A stretch of 64,000 nucleotides of DNA from Sipunculus nudus (lineage: Eukaryota; Annelida; Sipuncula; Golfingiida; Sipunculidae), in assembly GCA_026874595.1 (NCBI GenBank), contig CM049310.1:42721558-42785557 (forward strand). The letters run 5' to 3'. Shown here piece after piece: positions 35,171 to 46,454 of this stretch. The notes beneath the pieces are model-generated. The model did not search any database, was not told the DNA's origin, and saw only the letters and a program-made list of their open reading frames with translations. Position numbers and translations under genes: made by a program. Position 1 is the stretch's first letter. Each line of letters begins with the position of its first letter.

Positions 35171-36024
35171 TCATTCAGAGTGAAACTCTGTTTTTTGCAG
35201 ATACAATTATACTTCCGCCTGGATGTATTGTTTTTATCTGCGGTTGTTTTGCCTTCTGACAACTTTTAAATTTACTGAAAAGTTGTTAACTGACAGAAAA
35301 AAATTATTTTTTAAAAGGATTTCACCAAAAATGATATTGCTGTTATTTTGATTGCAAACATTGGTCGCGTTTGAGCGATATGAGGAGAAAGAATGGGATT
35401 AGCAAATATTTATAAATACGTATAACTAATTCCGGGCTGAGTGATTTATCTCACGATTCATATAAATGTACCAATGGGATTCGTAAAATTGTAACAAATA
35501 ATTTTATAAACTTTTATTGAAACCTCATCTGCCAACTTAAATAACTATAGATTAAGTCGACCATTGGCTGCCGCCGGAGATATCTGTGACCGTGTGTCAA
35601 TATTTATTTATGACAAATGGACACATATCTAAGATATTTAATGACATGTTTTTACATCTGTCATCAGTTATGAACGTGGGATCGCAGGGACCCCAGGACC
35701 ATTACGCATTGTTGAGATTTTGACTCCAGGGACACATGTTAAACAAAACCGAACGCACGCTTGAAACCGGTGAATAAAATCTTAACAAAAGATTGTAAAA
35801 GATACATAAAAAGAATACATACAAAAATACATATTACAATACATGTAGTACAAGTCCCACCAAAACACTTACAAATGTCGTGAGATTATTTTTAAATCAA
35901 CCGGTATATATATGATCTGATACAAAATACGATTTTGTATCTGTATTTTGTATTGTTGTAAGTTGTTTCCATAAAATTTCATATTTCACACGTTTACCCC
36001 TCAATATTGCCATTTTTTCTTCAA

Positions 36025-36230
36025 TCGAATGGTACATCTTAATATAATTAATGGCACTGTCGAAAGTTAATGGACGTTTCTTACAATTTACTTGATATAT
36101 ATAGTATTTCACAATCAGGATCATATTAATCAATGTTACATCTTAATATAATTAATGGCACTGTCAAAAGTTAATGGACGTTTCTTACATTTTGCTTGAT
36201 ATATACAGTATTTCACAATCAGGATCTAAT
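36025..36230. repeat. About 100-bp direct tandem duplication inside the LINE 3' region
   Basis: 'tacatcttaatataattaat' to 'cacaatcaggatc' occurs twice in succession (about 36,029-36,122 and 36,134-36,227) with few differences. It duplicates the end of the broken ORF2. Confidence 0.85.
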
Positions 36231-36268
36231 AAATCATCTCGATTTACATTCAAAAGTATTTCACGTTT

Positions 36269-37366
36269 TTAAATTATTGCTGGAAGGTTGAGATTTACCA
36301 GCCATTCTGACATTTCAGACCATAGATGCTTCACAATATCACATTCATAAAATACATGTATCAGTGTCTTCTTAGACTTGATACAAAAAGTACACATAGC
36401 AGAATCAACTATTCCTGCTTTTAGAAACAGGGGATTTAATATTATGATTCCATGTAACATTTTAAATTGGAAATATCTTAGTTTTGTCGATATAGTTTTG
36501 CGATATAATTTTTTAAAAGCCTTAAGAACTTCATCGCTATCACAGTTTATTGCTTCTTTCCATCTTAGAAAACAAGTTCTCGGTTCCACATATTTTTTAC
36601 TATCAGTTACTGATACACAGTTTTTACTAGTTTTATCACCTTTCTTAATTTTTCAATTTTAAATGTATACACACGGTCACATTTTGATGATAGTATTTCC
36701 TTTTTCCACAAAGAAGGAATTGCATGTATTATACTATTATATGTCATAACATCCATTTGTATTTTGTACTTCTGGATAAGTTCTTGGCAAGAACAAAAAG
36801 TATAGGACTGAATTACTTTCTTTGTTGGTTGATGAATGAATCTAATACCAGCTTCAAACCAACTTTTTATAAAATACAACTCTATTATTTTGGAGTTAAA
36901 CCATAAAGACTGATTCAAATACTCGCTCATATTTTCTAGTTTAAAAAAACTGTATCCAAACCATTCTTGAAAGATTTTTTTCCAAAACAAGGTAGTATTT
37001 TTAAATAAATAAGTTAGCTCCACATATTCTGCTCTCAGGTTACACTGAAAAATATACTCGGTCATGTTATTTAACTCCCATTTAACTAGTTGTCTCCAAC
37101 CATAATTAATATCAGATGATAATAATCTGCTAATCCATTCTATTTTGTTGCCTGTAATTTTGATAAACATCAACCATATCTAAGCCTCCTTCCTCCTTAG
37201 ATGATATTAAAGTAACTCTTTTCACTTTGTCTATCTTACTATTCCAAATACAATTAAAGAGACTTTTCTCCACCTCTTTCAAAAGAAGGCAGGTGGTTTG
37301 GCAAAACTGAGAAACAGTATGTAAGTGTGAAATCAGGTCAGCCTTAATAACTGTTATTTTGCCCAA
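36269..37366 (-). pseudogene. LINE ORF2 C-terminal region with zf-RVT-like zinc finger
   Basis: Three adjoining frames (37,366-37,130; 37,173-36,607; 36,589-36,269) cover the thumb and C-terminal domain. The last reads LRYFQFKMLHGIIILNPLFL, then GIVDSAMCTFC, TLIHVFYECDIV and LWSEMSEWL, a CxxC...HxxxxC zinc finger of the RT-associated type. The frames are separated by frameshifts. Confidence 0.75.
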
Positions 37367-37639
37367 TTGTGTCAGATGTCATTTATCCCACATGCCCATA
37401 GTTTTCTTCATTTTATCGAATACTGGTTTGAAGTTCAGTTAAATCTGCAGCATACTTTTAATCTCAATACATAGCATTTAACAGGCCCCATAGTCCAATG
37501 CAAACCTAGGTTAATGATTTCTTCTTTATAGATCTATGGTAACCTATTGGCATGACCGCAGTTTTGTCCATGCTAATTTTCCGTCCACTGACCTTTTGAA
37601 ATCTTTAATTTGATCTATGGTTTCTTCTATTACTACATG

Positions 37640-37869
37640 TTACCCTGTTAAGAATAAGAAAGGGTCACCAGCATATTGTGAAATTGCATGCTTTCATTAT
37701 CAATTTCTATACCTTTAATGTTCATATTATGAATTGATGCTAATAATTCTGCACATATTATATAAAGGTAAGGTGAGAGTGGGCATCCCTGACGTACTCC
37801 TCTACCCGCTTGAAAAAATCCAGTGGCCATTAATGGCACAGGATGAGATGTCTTTATAAAAGATCCCAA
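37640..37869 (-). pseudogene. LINE reverse transcriptase palm, broken
   Basis: It reads [19 protein letters not shown], then ICAELLA and NIKGIEI, the conserved RT blocks before the catalytic aspartates. In a shifted frame [10 protein letters not shown] follows (codons at 37,678-37,664), where active LINEs have Y/FADD, so a catalytic Asp is replaced by Gly. Confidence 0.8.
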
Positions 37870-38289
37870 TCCATTTAGAAAATAATTAGGTTTAGAAAAT
37901 AGAGGGTTTCTCTCAATCTATGAACCATTTTGTTTTGCATCAGAACATTGCTCCTTCTGTTTTTTCTTGTATTATTTTTTCGATCCCTAATTTCTTTTCT
38001 TTAATATCTTCTATTATCTCATCATCTTGAAATTTGGTATACTGTTCTTATAATATTTTCAATGAACTTTCAAACTTCTGGAGTATTGTTTTTTTTTTCT
38101 TTTTACTTAATTTGATAGAATATGCTATTGTGGCTCCTCTTATTTTTCATTTAAAAGTATCCCACAACATGGCTGGATTAGCACATTTATTTTCTTCCTC
38201 CGTATCTTTTATAACTTCTGTTACTAATTTAATATAATCTGCATTATTTAATAGCTTACAATTTATTTTCCAAATTCAGGCCCTCTCTT

Positions 38290-38720
38290 ATTTGGTTTCA
38301 TCTCGAGCATAATTTTAATGACAGAATGGTCAGTTTTGAAACCTGGCAGAATATCTGATTTTCGAAACACAGAGATAAGACCTCTTGAAATAAGAAAAAA
38401 GTCTAATCTACAGAAGACTGCTCTTCGATTGAGTCTTTTCCAGGTGTATTGTTTTTGGTGAGAGTGTTGTTCTCTTCAGATGTCTAAAAGATCCAAATTA
38501 TTTTACCATGTATTGATTACTCCTTGTGCTCTTCTATGACTCTGTGCCCGACCCTTTTGTATCATTATAGGTATTAAGAACTAAATTAAAGTCATCACCA
38601 AGTTATTTATTATCATTTGGTAATGTTTCTGAAATATCCATAATATTAGTAAAAAAATCTGGGTCATCATGATTTGGACCATAAATGTTAACCAAGGGTA
38701 ATCTAACATCTATTGGTAGT
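38290..38720 (-). pseudogene. LINE APE endonuclease, broken
   Basis: Broken frames read LVNIYGPNHDDPDFF, then GDDFNLVLNTYNDTKG, RLDFFLIS and ILPGFKTDHSV. The NIYGPN, GDFN-like and TDHS-like blocks are characteristic of LINE apurinic endonucleases. Several in-frame stops are present. Confidence 0.75.
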
Positions 38721-38900
38721 GTCTAAAACCATGTACTGGCCTTCTTCATTACATATTATATCACGAATTTCAATATTTATATTATTTTTAACCATAACAC
38801 ACACACACACACACACCCTTAGCTTTGTTTGTCCCATGTGCGAAAAAAAATTGTGCCACCCCATTCTGATTTCCAGCTATTTTCCTGTTTGGGTGTACTG

Positions 38901-40130
38901 TGTGTTTCTTATAATATTACTTGTGCCTTATGTTTATGAAACCAGTGGTAAGTTTGTCTCTATTTCTTAAAAAGTCTCCTAATCCTCTAATATTTAAAAA
39001 AATTATTTCTATCATGAAGTACTATGAGATAATATTTATCTTTACATCTTTGAATGAAGAAGAAGTACATATGTGTTTTTGTTTTTTGCATCAACATACA
39101 TACGAGTACTTAGACAAAAAGACATGAAGAATCTATAGACAGCAGAGACTTCATTAACACTAATTGATGGCAATACTTCTGCTTGCCTAAAACACAGTGC
39201 AAAATTGCTTATTACTTTTTATAATCTTATTTAAGCACAACTATCTGTAACTATAACATAAAGAGAATTATAATCAAAATTAACCCCTGTTCTAACACTA
39301 ACCATATTTAAATCATAAGTGATAACCAACTGTGGGATTTCTAATTAATGGATGTGTGTATTATTAACTGGTCTAACCCCCCCCCCCCCCCAAACCCCGT
39401 ATATACATGCATCTCAGTGTTAATGTACTAAGTGTTTGGTGTCTTGTAAGTCTCTACATTCAAAATTTTTTTGGTAGTCCTTACTTTCTAGACTGAATCA
39501 ATGAAAGGTTGTTTTACATTTAGTGCCATTATGTTTGTCTGTAAAATGAAAAAAAAAATTCAATCTGGAATGGAATATTCATTTCTAAGTAAAAAAATAA
39601 CCATAACAACATAACTTGTAGACCATGATGCATCCAAAACATTTGACAATTATTAGAAAAGTATAATACTTAAACTATAACGGACCTATTTAAACAGCCG
39701 TCTCTTAGTGATTCTGCTCAATAGCTGGTAATTTCTTGTCGTCCCATCAACCATTGTCTCTAAATAAGTTGGTCCAAAATGAGTCATTCATATACATCTC
39801 ATCAAACTTACATTAAGCCTCCATCAAACACTTGTATATGGAAAATTCCCATATAATAGCAATAATGAATAAGTGATAAAGCTCATTACAAAGACTGTAT
39901 GATTATTTGACTCCTTTCGAATCAACAGTCATAAAGAAAATAAATATGATAAACACAACCCGTCATTGTTTCTTATCATAACACCACTAATCTGATCAAT
40001 GTAATCCATTTTAGACAAAATTAGCGAATTTCAGTGTAATTTGGATATATGAGAACAATTTTGGGCGTCTCTTTGCTTGACTAAATCGTCATTGCAGTCA
40101 ATCTTTTGTTCAGAAATACAAAAGTATCCC
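38901..40130. other. Unassigned AT-rich stretch
   Basis: It contains a C-run at about 39,379-39,391 and short open frames without domains. A (CA)n run at about 38,799-38,816 lies just before it. Confidence 0.4.
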
Positions 40131-40134
40131 TTAA

Positions 40135-40614
40135 AAGGACATATTCAGAAGCAATATTATGCCTTTTCTTTAACACTATCAGTTCAGTTTTGCCTTATAC
40201 TAAGGTGTCCCAGCAAAACTATCCCACCAAGGCACCAACCAACGGCTGTTTAACAACTTGTTATGGGTCTGCGTGTTGGTAAACACAGTCCACGTGTGTA
40301 TATTTACCATAACAAGGCCGCGTGACCGGAGGTCCGATCGTGAACCGCAAACGCGGTGTGTCAGCCAACGGGACCATGTATAAGTTTTTTCGGCCGTTAG
40401 TCAGGGCACGTGTTGTGGCTCCGCGATGCTCCCGGCCCCACGCGCTGTGTTTATGTTGACACCTGTGATCGCGCCCGATCCACTGTTGTTAACACTCGAT
40501 TACAGGAGTAAGCAAACGGTTTCAAGGCAATATTTTTGCAGGTACAGATTTATTTTAAAGGGAAGCAGCTATTTTCATGTTAATCCAACATACCTTATAC
40601 GTGATTGGCTCCCT
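40135..40614. mobile_element. TTAA-flanked MITE, copy 2
   Basis: Collinear along its full length with 13,248-13,708 ('gaccgga', 'aacacagtcca', 'tgtttatgtt', 'acagatttattttaaag', 'gtgattgg', 'ccctt'). Left edge TTAA at 40,131-40,134; the right edge has decayed to TTGAA. The open frame 40,426-40,617 lies inside and is not a gene. Confidence 0.6.
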
Positions 40615-41526
40615 TGAACTTAAGTTTGCTAATATGAATCCAACACAACCAAGATATGTCATTCTAAAGAAAACATACATCTCCGCAAAAGAACAACCAC
40701 ATCTGCTCTAAGACTTATCTGAATGGGCCAATGGAGAGAATTGTTCTAGTAAAGGTATATTATTGACTCTAGTTCTGTTATTACAACTTGATTCACTTTC
40801 AGAATGTTTTGTTGTCTATCCATAATGCAATGCCAATATGTAAGAATACATTTATAGGATTATGCCGAACATAAAGCATTTCAAGTAGAATTAAATTATC
40901 CACCCAGAGGCAACAGTGCCAAAAAAGTCCCCCCCCCTTCCCCCCCCCCCCAAAAAAAAATATATATATATATTTTTAATAAACCGAGGTACAGGTGCCT
41001 TTATCGGTAGTCACGTCGATGAAGTTGGAGGCCGGTTGCGGGTTCAGGATTTGAAAACCAGTGAAGCCGGCAACGAGTCTGCTGATTCGCCGTTGGTGAA
41101 TCACTCAAATAATGGCAAATGGTCCTCAGTTTTACGCATCGGCACTAAGCGAACCTAGGATCGCTTCCCTTGGAAAAAAACAAGCAATACAGGTTTATGA
41201 TAGATTTAACACGTTATGCGCATAACATAATTACATTGTTTAGTGTTCTGGACACGCCTGTTTTTTACGAGACAACATTAAAGAAGAAAAATATATCCCA
41301 TGTGTTTTATAAGCCTACCACTGAAACTCTATCGATCATAATCTGGCAATTCACACAAGCACAAAAATTGTCGATCTCGCATCCGAAAGTGCGCACTGTC
41401 AATTCGATTCAGGTAAACTCCTTGAAACCAAAATCTATAATACATTTACTGTGTTCTTCTCTACATATTCACACTTGAAGCTTGTAAGGGTAAAAGACTC
41501 ACAGTGAAGCATGAAAGTTGTTCATT
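40615..41526. other. Unassigned stretch with homopolymer tracts
   Basis: Contains C-, A- and TA-tracts at 40,925-40,972. The plus-strand frames 40,916-41,158 and 41,170-41,478 have no recognisable domain. Confidence 0.4.
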
Positions 41527-42350
41527 TGTTACATGTATCTGTTTTACAGTGTTACATGTATCTATTTTATTATGCTTAGGGTTAGGCATTGTGTTTCGTA
41601 TTAGGCACGCCCTCGGAGTTGTTATGGTACCGTACTGGTTGAACCCTAACAGAGGGAAGAGACACAGCGCTCGTGCTAGTCTGGAAATTTCTGGTCTGTT
41701 CATGCGCTATGGGCGCGTGTGTATTGTTGTGTTCTTTGGGATGTTCGTGATATAGACGTTTCTGGCCTTTGGGACAAAAATCATAAATAGGGGCTGTCTT
41801 TAGAGCCGGCAGAGAGGAAAAGAAAACATTCCAGCGGACAGGGAAGAGTGTGAGTTAGTTTTGGGACCTTTCCGATAAATGCAGAACTTATAGATATTCT
41901 TCAGACTTTGTAATACATTTTGTACAGTCTTCAGTTTGCCTTTGGGATTATTACCAGAACTTCACTTTTGGATTACAACAGATTGATTTATGGATTGAAT
42001 CGGACAATTATCTGAGAAGATATGCAGGAACTGTTCATCTGGAATATTTATGTTAAATGAGCAGTGACAGTGGTGGTATCCAGAAATCAAAGTCTAGGAT
42101 CCGGACACTCTGGTACTGTACATTTAATTTGTTATATTGTGTAATTGTATTGATTTAGTGTATTGTAATGTAAGGATTGTTTTAAGAATAAATTATAATC
42201 ATTTGTTAACAAAAAAACACCGACTACTTTATTCATTCCCTTAGACATTTCACGCTGCCTAGTGTTACTGAATCTGATTTTTTTTTATCTCCATAACAAA
42301 ATTAATGATCGTCACCACTACGTGTTCTGTTGTTATTAGGTTCCGTAACA
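41527..42350 (+). repeat. LTR-like repeat, copy 2
   Basis: Same landmark order as 29,806-30,674. It ends with GGTTCCGTAACA at 42,350. The start is uncertain, with TGTTACATG at 41,527 or 41,550. AATAAA lies near 42,190. Divergence from copy 1 is large by eye, so the two are unlikely to be the paired LTRs of one recent element. Confidence 0.55.
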
Positions 42351-42529
42351 CATATTTTACTGTCTTCTCACTGCAGGCTTTGTATGTGGGTGTGTGGTAA
42401 AAATAGTCGTTCAAGGGATTATTATATATTTTCTTTTCACGAGCCAATTTAACCCTACCATGATAGATCAGAAAAAGAAAAAAAGGCCAAGGTGGACCTG
42501 CTATTTTGTTTCACACGTATAACTATAGG

Positions 42530-42975
42530 TATGACATTTTTCTTTTTCTAGTACGTACAGACTACAGAGTGATACCTCTTCATTTTCCAGAAAATCTCAG
42601 TTTTAAATTTTTTAATGAATTTGAGTTTTTAAATGTGGCTTTCACCACGGACAGACGACCAAGAACGAAACATGCATGATATCATAAGAAAGAACTTACG
42701 TCTTGCATTTTAATACCATAGTCCATGCAGAGTGATACCTCATATTTTTTCTGAAAATCTCATTTTTAAATTTTATAATAAATTTGAGTTTTTAAATTTG
42801 GTTTTCAGCATAGGCCAACCGACCAAGGACGAAACATGAATGATATCATAAGAAAGTTTTTCTCCAAGGCATTTTAATTCCATAGACCATTTAGAGTGAC
42901 ACCTCTTTATTTTCCCGAAATGCTAAATTCTAAATATTTAAATAATTTTGAGTTTTATTTTTAAAAATGCCTTTT
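42530..42975. repeat. Tandem repeat, unit about 164 bp
   Basis: 'gagtgatacctc' recurs near 42,569, 42,731 and 42,894, each followed by 'gaaaatctca', 'aatttgagttttt', 'ggacgaaacatg' and 'atgatatcataagaaag'. About 2.5 units. Confidence 0.8.
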
Positions 42976-42979
42976 ATGA

Positions 42980-43560
42980 CAGGTGGCGCCACCTACATTT
43001 ATGTTCAGGCTTCAGGACTGGTTTGATGTATCCTCCTGAAATTTTGCATGTGTGTAGCTCTAACATAGCTCTCTAGCATACGCTACACTGTTGCGCCACC
43101 TGTAACCATTGTTGCACTGCGTCTGTCTGTCTGCCGTGGGGGTAAAATCACTCATATCTCGGCAGTGGTTTGACTTATATGCCGAATATGTTGCATGTAT
43201 ATACATCTAGGATAGCTTTCTTGATTTTGTGGCAGGTGGCGCCACCTACATTCACGTTCAGACTGCAGATATCGAGGCTTAAATCTCAGGACTGGTTTGA
43301 CGTATCCTTCTGAAATCTTGCATGTGTATATATCAAATATAGCTCTTTATCATACACGAAATTGGTGGCGCCACCTGCAACCATTTTTGCACAGTGTCCT
43401 CCTGTTTGTCTGTTGTGGGATAAAATCACTCATATACAAGCGGTGGTTTTATTAATCTACCTAAAATTTTGCATAAGTATACAACTTTCAGAGCTTTCTG
43501 GATTTTATGGCAGGTGGCGCCACCCACATACACATTTCGGCTGCAGACATCCATGGGAAT
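42980..43560. repeat. Tandem repeat of about 265 bp carrying GGTGGCGCCACC palindromes
   Basis: The perfect 12-bp palindrome GGTGGCGCCACC or a near copy occurs at about 42,982, 43,090 (degenerate), 43,236, 43,365 and 43,513, each in a fixed context ('cattttgcatgtgtatac', 'ggactggtttgacgtatcc', 'taaaatcactcatat'). Related sites occur at 35,154 and 34,374. Confidence 0.8.
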
Positions 43561-45784
43561 ATGCGACACACCCAACTCTTTTCCCCTTGCCACTCAATTC
43601 ATACCTCACTTCACCCATCCCACTCTAATTTCGGCGGATACACGTAGTCGCTTGTCGTCTACCCGTATTCAAGTTTTATTAAGTGAATAACATATATTTA
43701 TAATGAGGGTCTACAGATGCTTCATACCACAAACCCATACTGTTTTAGGGGTTATTGTCATAGTGTTTTATATTCTGCAGTTTCACTGAAAAAAAACACA
43801 CATTAGTGACAACCAGACCTTGAATAAAAGTTTGATAATGAAATCCTCAATATACATGTTTGCGACCTTGGGAGACTTGTCTGAGATCAGAGGGGTCAAA
43901 TGGCTGCCTCCAGAAGTAATGATCCTGTTTAACTGATAATGTTTTAGAGTTAAATCTTGATAGTATCTGCTCAGAACTTTGACACATGTTTGTTATGTTA
44001 CATATGACATCTGCAAGCAGTTTGGAAAAAGTGTAGTTCTTAAATATCACAGAAGGTATGAGATTGTTCCGCCTGTGTTAATCAGGTGGAGCAGCTCACA
44101 TGCTGTTAATAAAGTCGCAATTAAATAAGGTGGACAAGGGGTGCTCAAACCGTCCAATAACCAAGTTTAATTTGTAGAGCCTCGTTCGGCGCTCGTTCGT
44201 TTACTTTTCATCATGTCTTCTTCTCATTTATTAGGCTTGGTAGGGTTGTGTTTCATGGGGTTATTCTGTACGTTTAATTATTTATATAATATCAGGTTAG
44301 ACTAGATTTAAAGATGTATGTGCCCTTGTTGAGTTACTAACATAGATATGGTTACAATTAACTCTGAAATATACATTGTTTCTATACCTGTACATTTAAA
44401 GACACATACATACCAATAAAAAGAACACCAAATACACGGGATAGTTGGAATTACAGAAAATGTTAACGCCTATTATACACTATCACTGCTGGGCCACTTC
44501 AACCAGTTATATTTCACCAGTCTTAAATATTATTATTTGTCAACAGTTTAATTCCTTCAGACACTCATATTAAGCTTTTCAACCAAACTGGTAACTTGTG
44601 TTGATTCTGGGTGTTCGGGGTCTGCAATGTCTGGATTTGTTAGAGTAATTGTTTTTCTTTGATTTAGGGTCTAACCATTTTAATTGAATTTTAATAAGTT
44701 CAAGTTGTGTTTCTCGTCAACACAGTCACTCGTTTCTAGCACTAAAATGGCTTTGAAACAATCAACACACTGACTATGGTTGCTCATGAACTTTTAACTT
44801 ATTAACAAATTATGTATGCCTGTCATGCTGAAATATCTCTCCGAGGCGGCCAAAGGCCATACACTCGCTTAACCATCACTGCTGCTATCAGCGCCCATAC
44901 TGGCTCAGCCAGTACAAATTTAGATGAGCTAATAGATCAGGCTGAAGGGAGAGACTTGACGTATGGCCTGTGTGAACGACTGAATGATTTTTGAAAACTG
45001 AGGAGTTCTATATAACTGTCTCTAATTATAATTATTAACGAATGATATCTGTCAGATGATGTGATTAGCACAGAGTGTATTTTAGGACTGTATAAGGATA
45101 CCATGTATTCAGCCAAGAAAGTAAGAAATGTATTTATCTTAAACATTCCATGCCTTCGGGGGTGGCGTTTTCTTTGTTTCATAAAGTCAAAGACTAACTT
45201 TGAAAATCCTGCATTTAAGGTGCTTATAAAATTCAGAGAAACGTCGATATATATTTTTATGAAGGGTATATTGTTGATATACATGATTTGTATAAGGCTT
45301 GGTATAAACATATACTGTATATTTTTGTATACAACTCAGTATTGCTTTTAATTCAAAGGACTCCTAACATGGTTGTGATCTATATTAACTCTTTTTCCCT
45401 ATTCTTTGTAGAACCAGAGTATTTCCCTTATTCGTTATGTATATCTATTTATATAAAGGGGTTATGGAATGGGCTTGAAGTTTGTACTATGTAGTTGTTT
45501 TCAATAGGAAAACAAACTTTTGATTATAAATTTCTAGTATTATTTCTTTGTGAGCACCATTTAATTTTATCAAACAAACCTTACAATGATTATTGGGTCC
45601 ATGGGCCTTGTATCCGTGAGGGACATGTCTCCTTCATTGTAGATGCCACAGCCAGGAGGATATGGGTTTATCCCCGCTTTTTTTTTTTTCTTTTTTTTAT
45701 TTGGTGTGTATGTGCAGGTGTGTGTGTTTGTTTGTTCACTGTGTATCTCACATAATTATGAACGGAATCTCATAAATATTTCAG
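43561..45784. other. Unassigned stretch
   Basis: No recognisable protein domain. Short frames at 44,812-44,994, 45,061-45,351 and 45,495-45,755 do not join through plausible splice sites into one reading frame that I can support. Confidence 0.35.
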
Positions 45785-46009
45785 GGTGCTCCAGGAATGG
45801 CAAATGTAGAATTGACTAGATTTGATGTCCCTCCGGAAAATGATCCGGATTCAGGAACGTCAGCAAAGAATATTTACAGGACATGCAGTCATTTATATGC
45901 ACGAATGAACCTTAATATGAACCTTGAACGGACGATATATACATACGACTGCAAACACGGGTCGGTGAGCTCCTTCATCCACGACACGGCGGAGGCTTGC
46001 ATTGCTTAG
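45785..46009 (+). CDS. Possible terminal exon of unknown function
   Basis: Preceded by an acceptor-like 'atatttcag', the sequence is open for about 74 codons (NVELTRFDVPPEND, then NIYRTCSHLYARMNLNMN and SFIHDTAEACIA) and ends in TAG at 46,007-46,009. AATAAA lies about 60 bp later. No domain is recognised, the opposite strand is also open, and no upstream exon can be joined confidently. It may be chance. Confidence 0.2.
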   Translation, partial: GAPGMANVELTRFDVPPENDPDSGTSAKNIYRTCSHLYARMNLNMNLERTIYTYDCKHGSVSSFIHDTAEACIA

Positions 46010-46400
46010 AATGTAGCTTCCTAGTTTCGTCATATTTTCACTAATAACATTTCTGTAATCATTTGTGAAAATAAAGGATATTACAGGTGTAAATTGCCTC
46101 ATTGCATTGTCATTAATTCTAGCCGATTTCTTTGAATATTTAAATCAAATATAAATTGTGAATAAAATGGTGCTGACAATTAAGCAAAAATATATAATTT
46201 CATGATATATCGTGGGAGTGAAGAATATTCTTGCAGATATGTTTTGTCCTGTTTGTCATAAGGCCGGGAGTGTCCATATTTCAGATGGTGCCTTCTGCCG
46301 ATACTCCACTGGTTTGTCCTCCTCACCAGTAGAGTCAATTTATCTTCAAAAGTAAAGGGGTGGAGGGGTTGGAGATGAGATGACTCGCATACACACGCAT

Positions 46401-46454
<54 letters not shown>

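Larger units (their letters stand above)
35885..38900 (-). mobile_element. Degenerate L1/Tx1-like LINE (ORF2)
   Basis: Minus-strand order, high to low coordinate, is an APE-type endonuclease (about 38,720-38,290), reverse transcriptase palm motifs (37,869-37,640), an RT thumb/connection region (37,366-36,607) and a zf-RVT-like zinc-finger region (36,589-36,269). Stops and frameshifts occur throughout, so the copy is dead. The zinc finger at the RT C-terminus points to L1/Tx1-type LINEs and not to CR1 or RTE; this clade call is tentative. No ORF1 or poly(A) tail is recognised. Confidence 0.8.

Noticed and set aside
45495-45755. Frame with a WVHGPCIREGHVSFIVDATA-like stretch as an upstream exon of 45,785
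   Set aside because: No donor joins it in frame to 45,785, it runs into T-tract sequence, and the opposite strand is equally open with a GTAAGG donor-like site.
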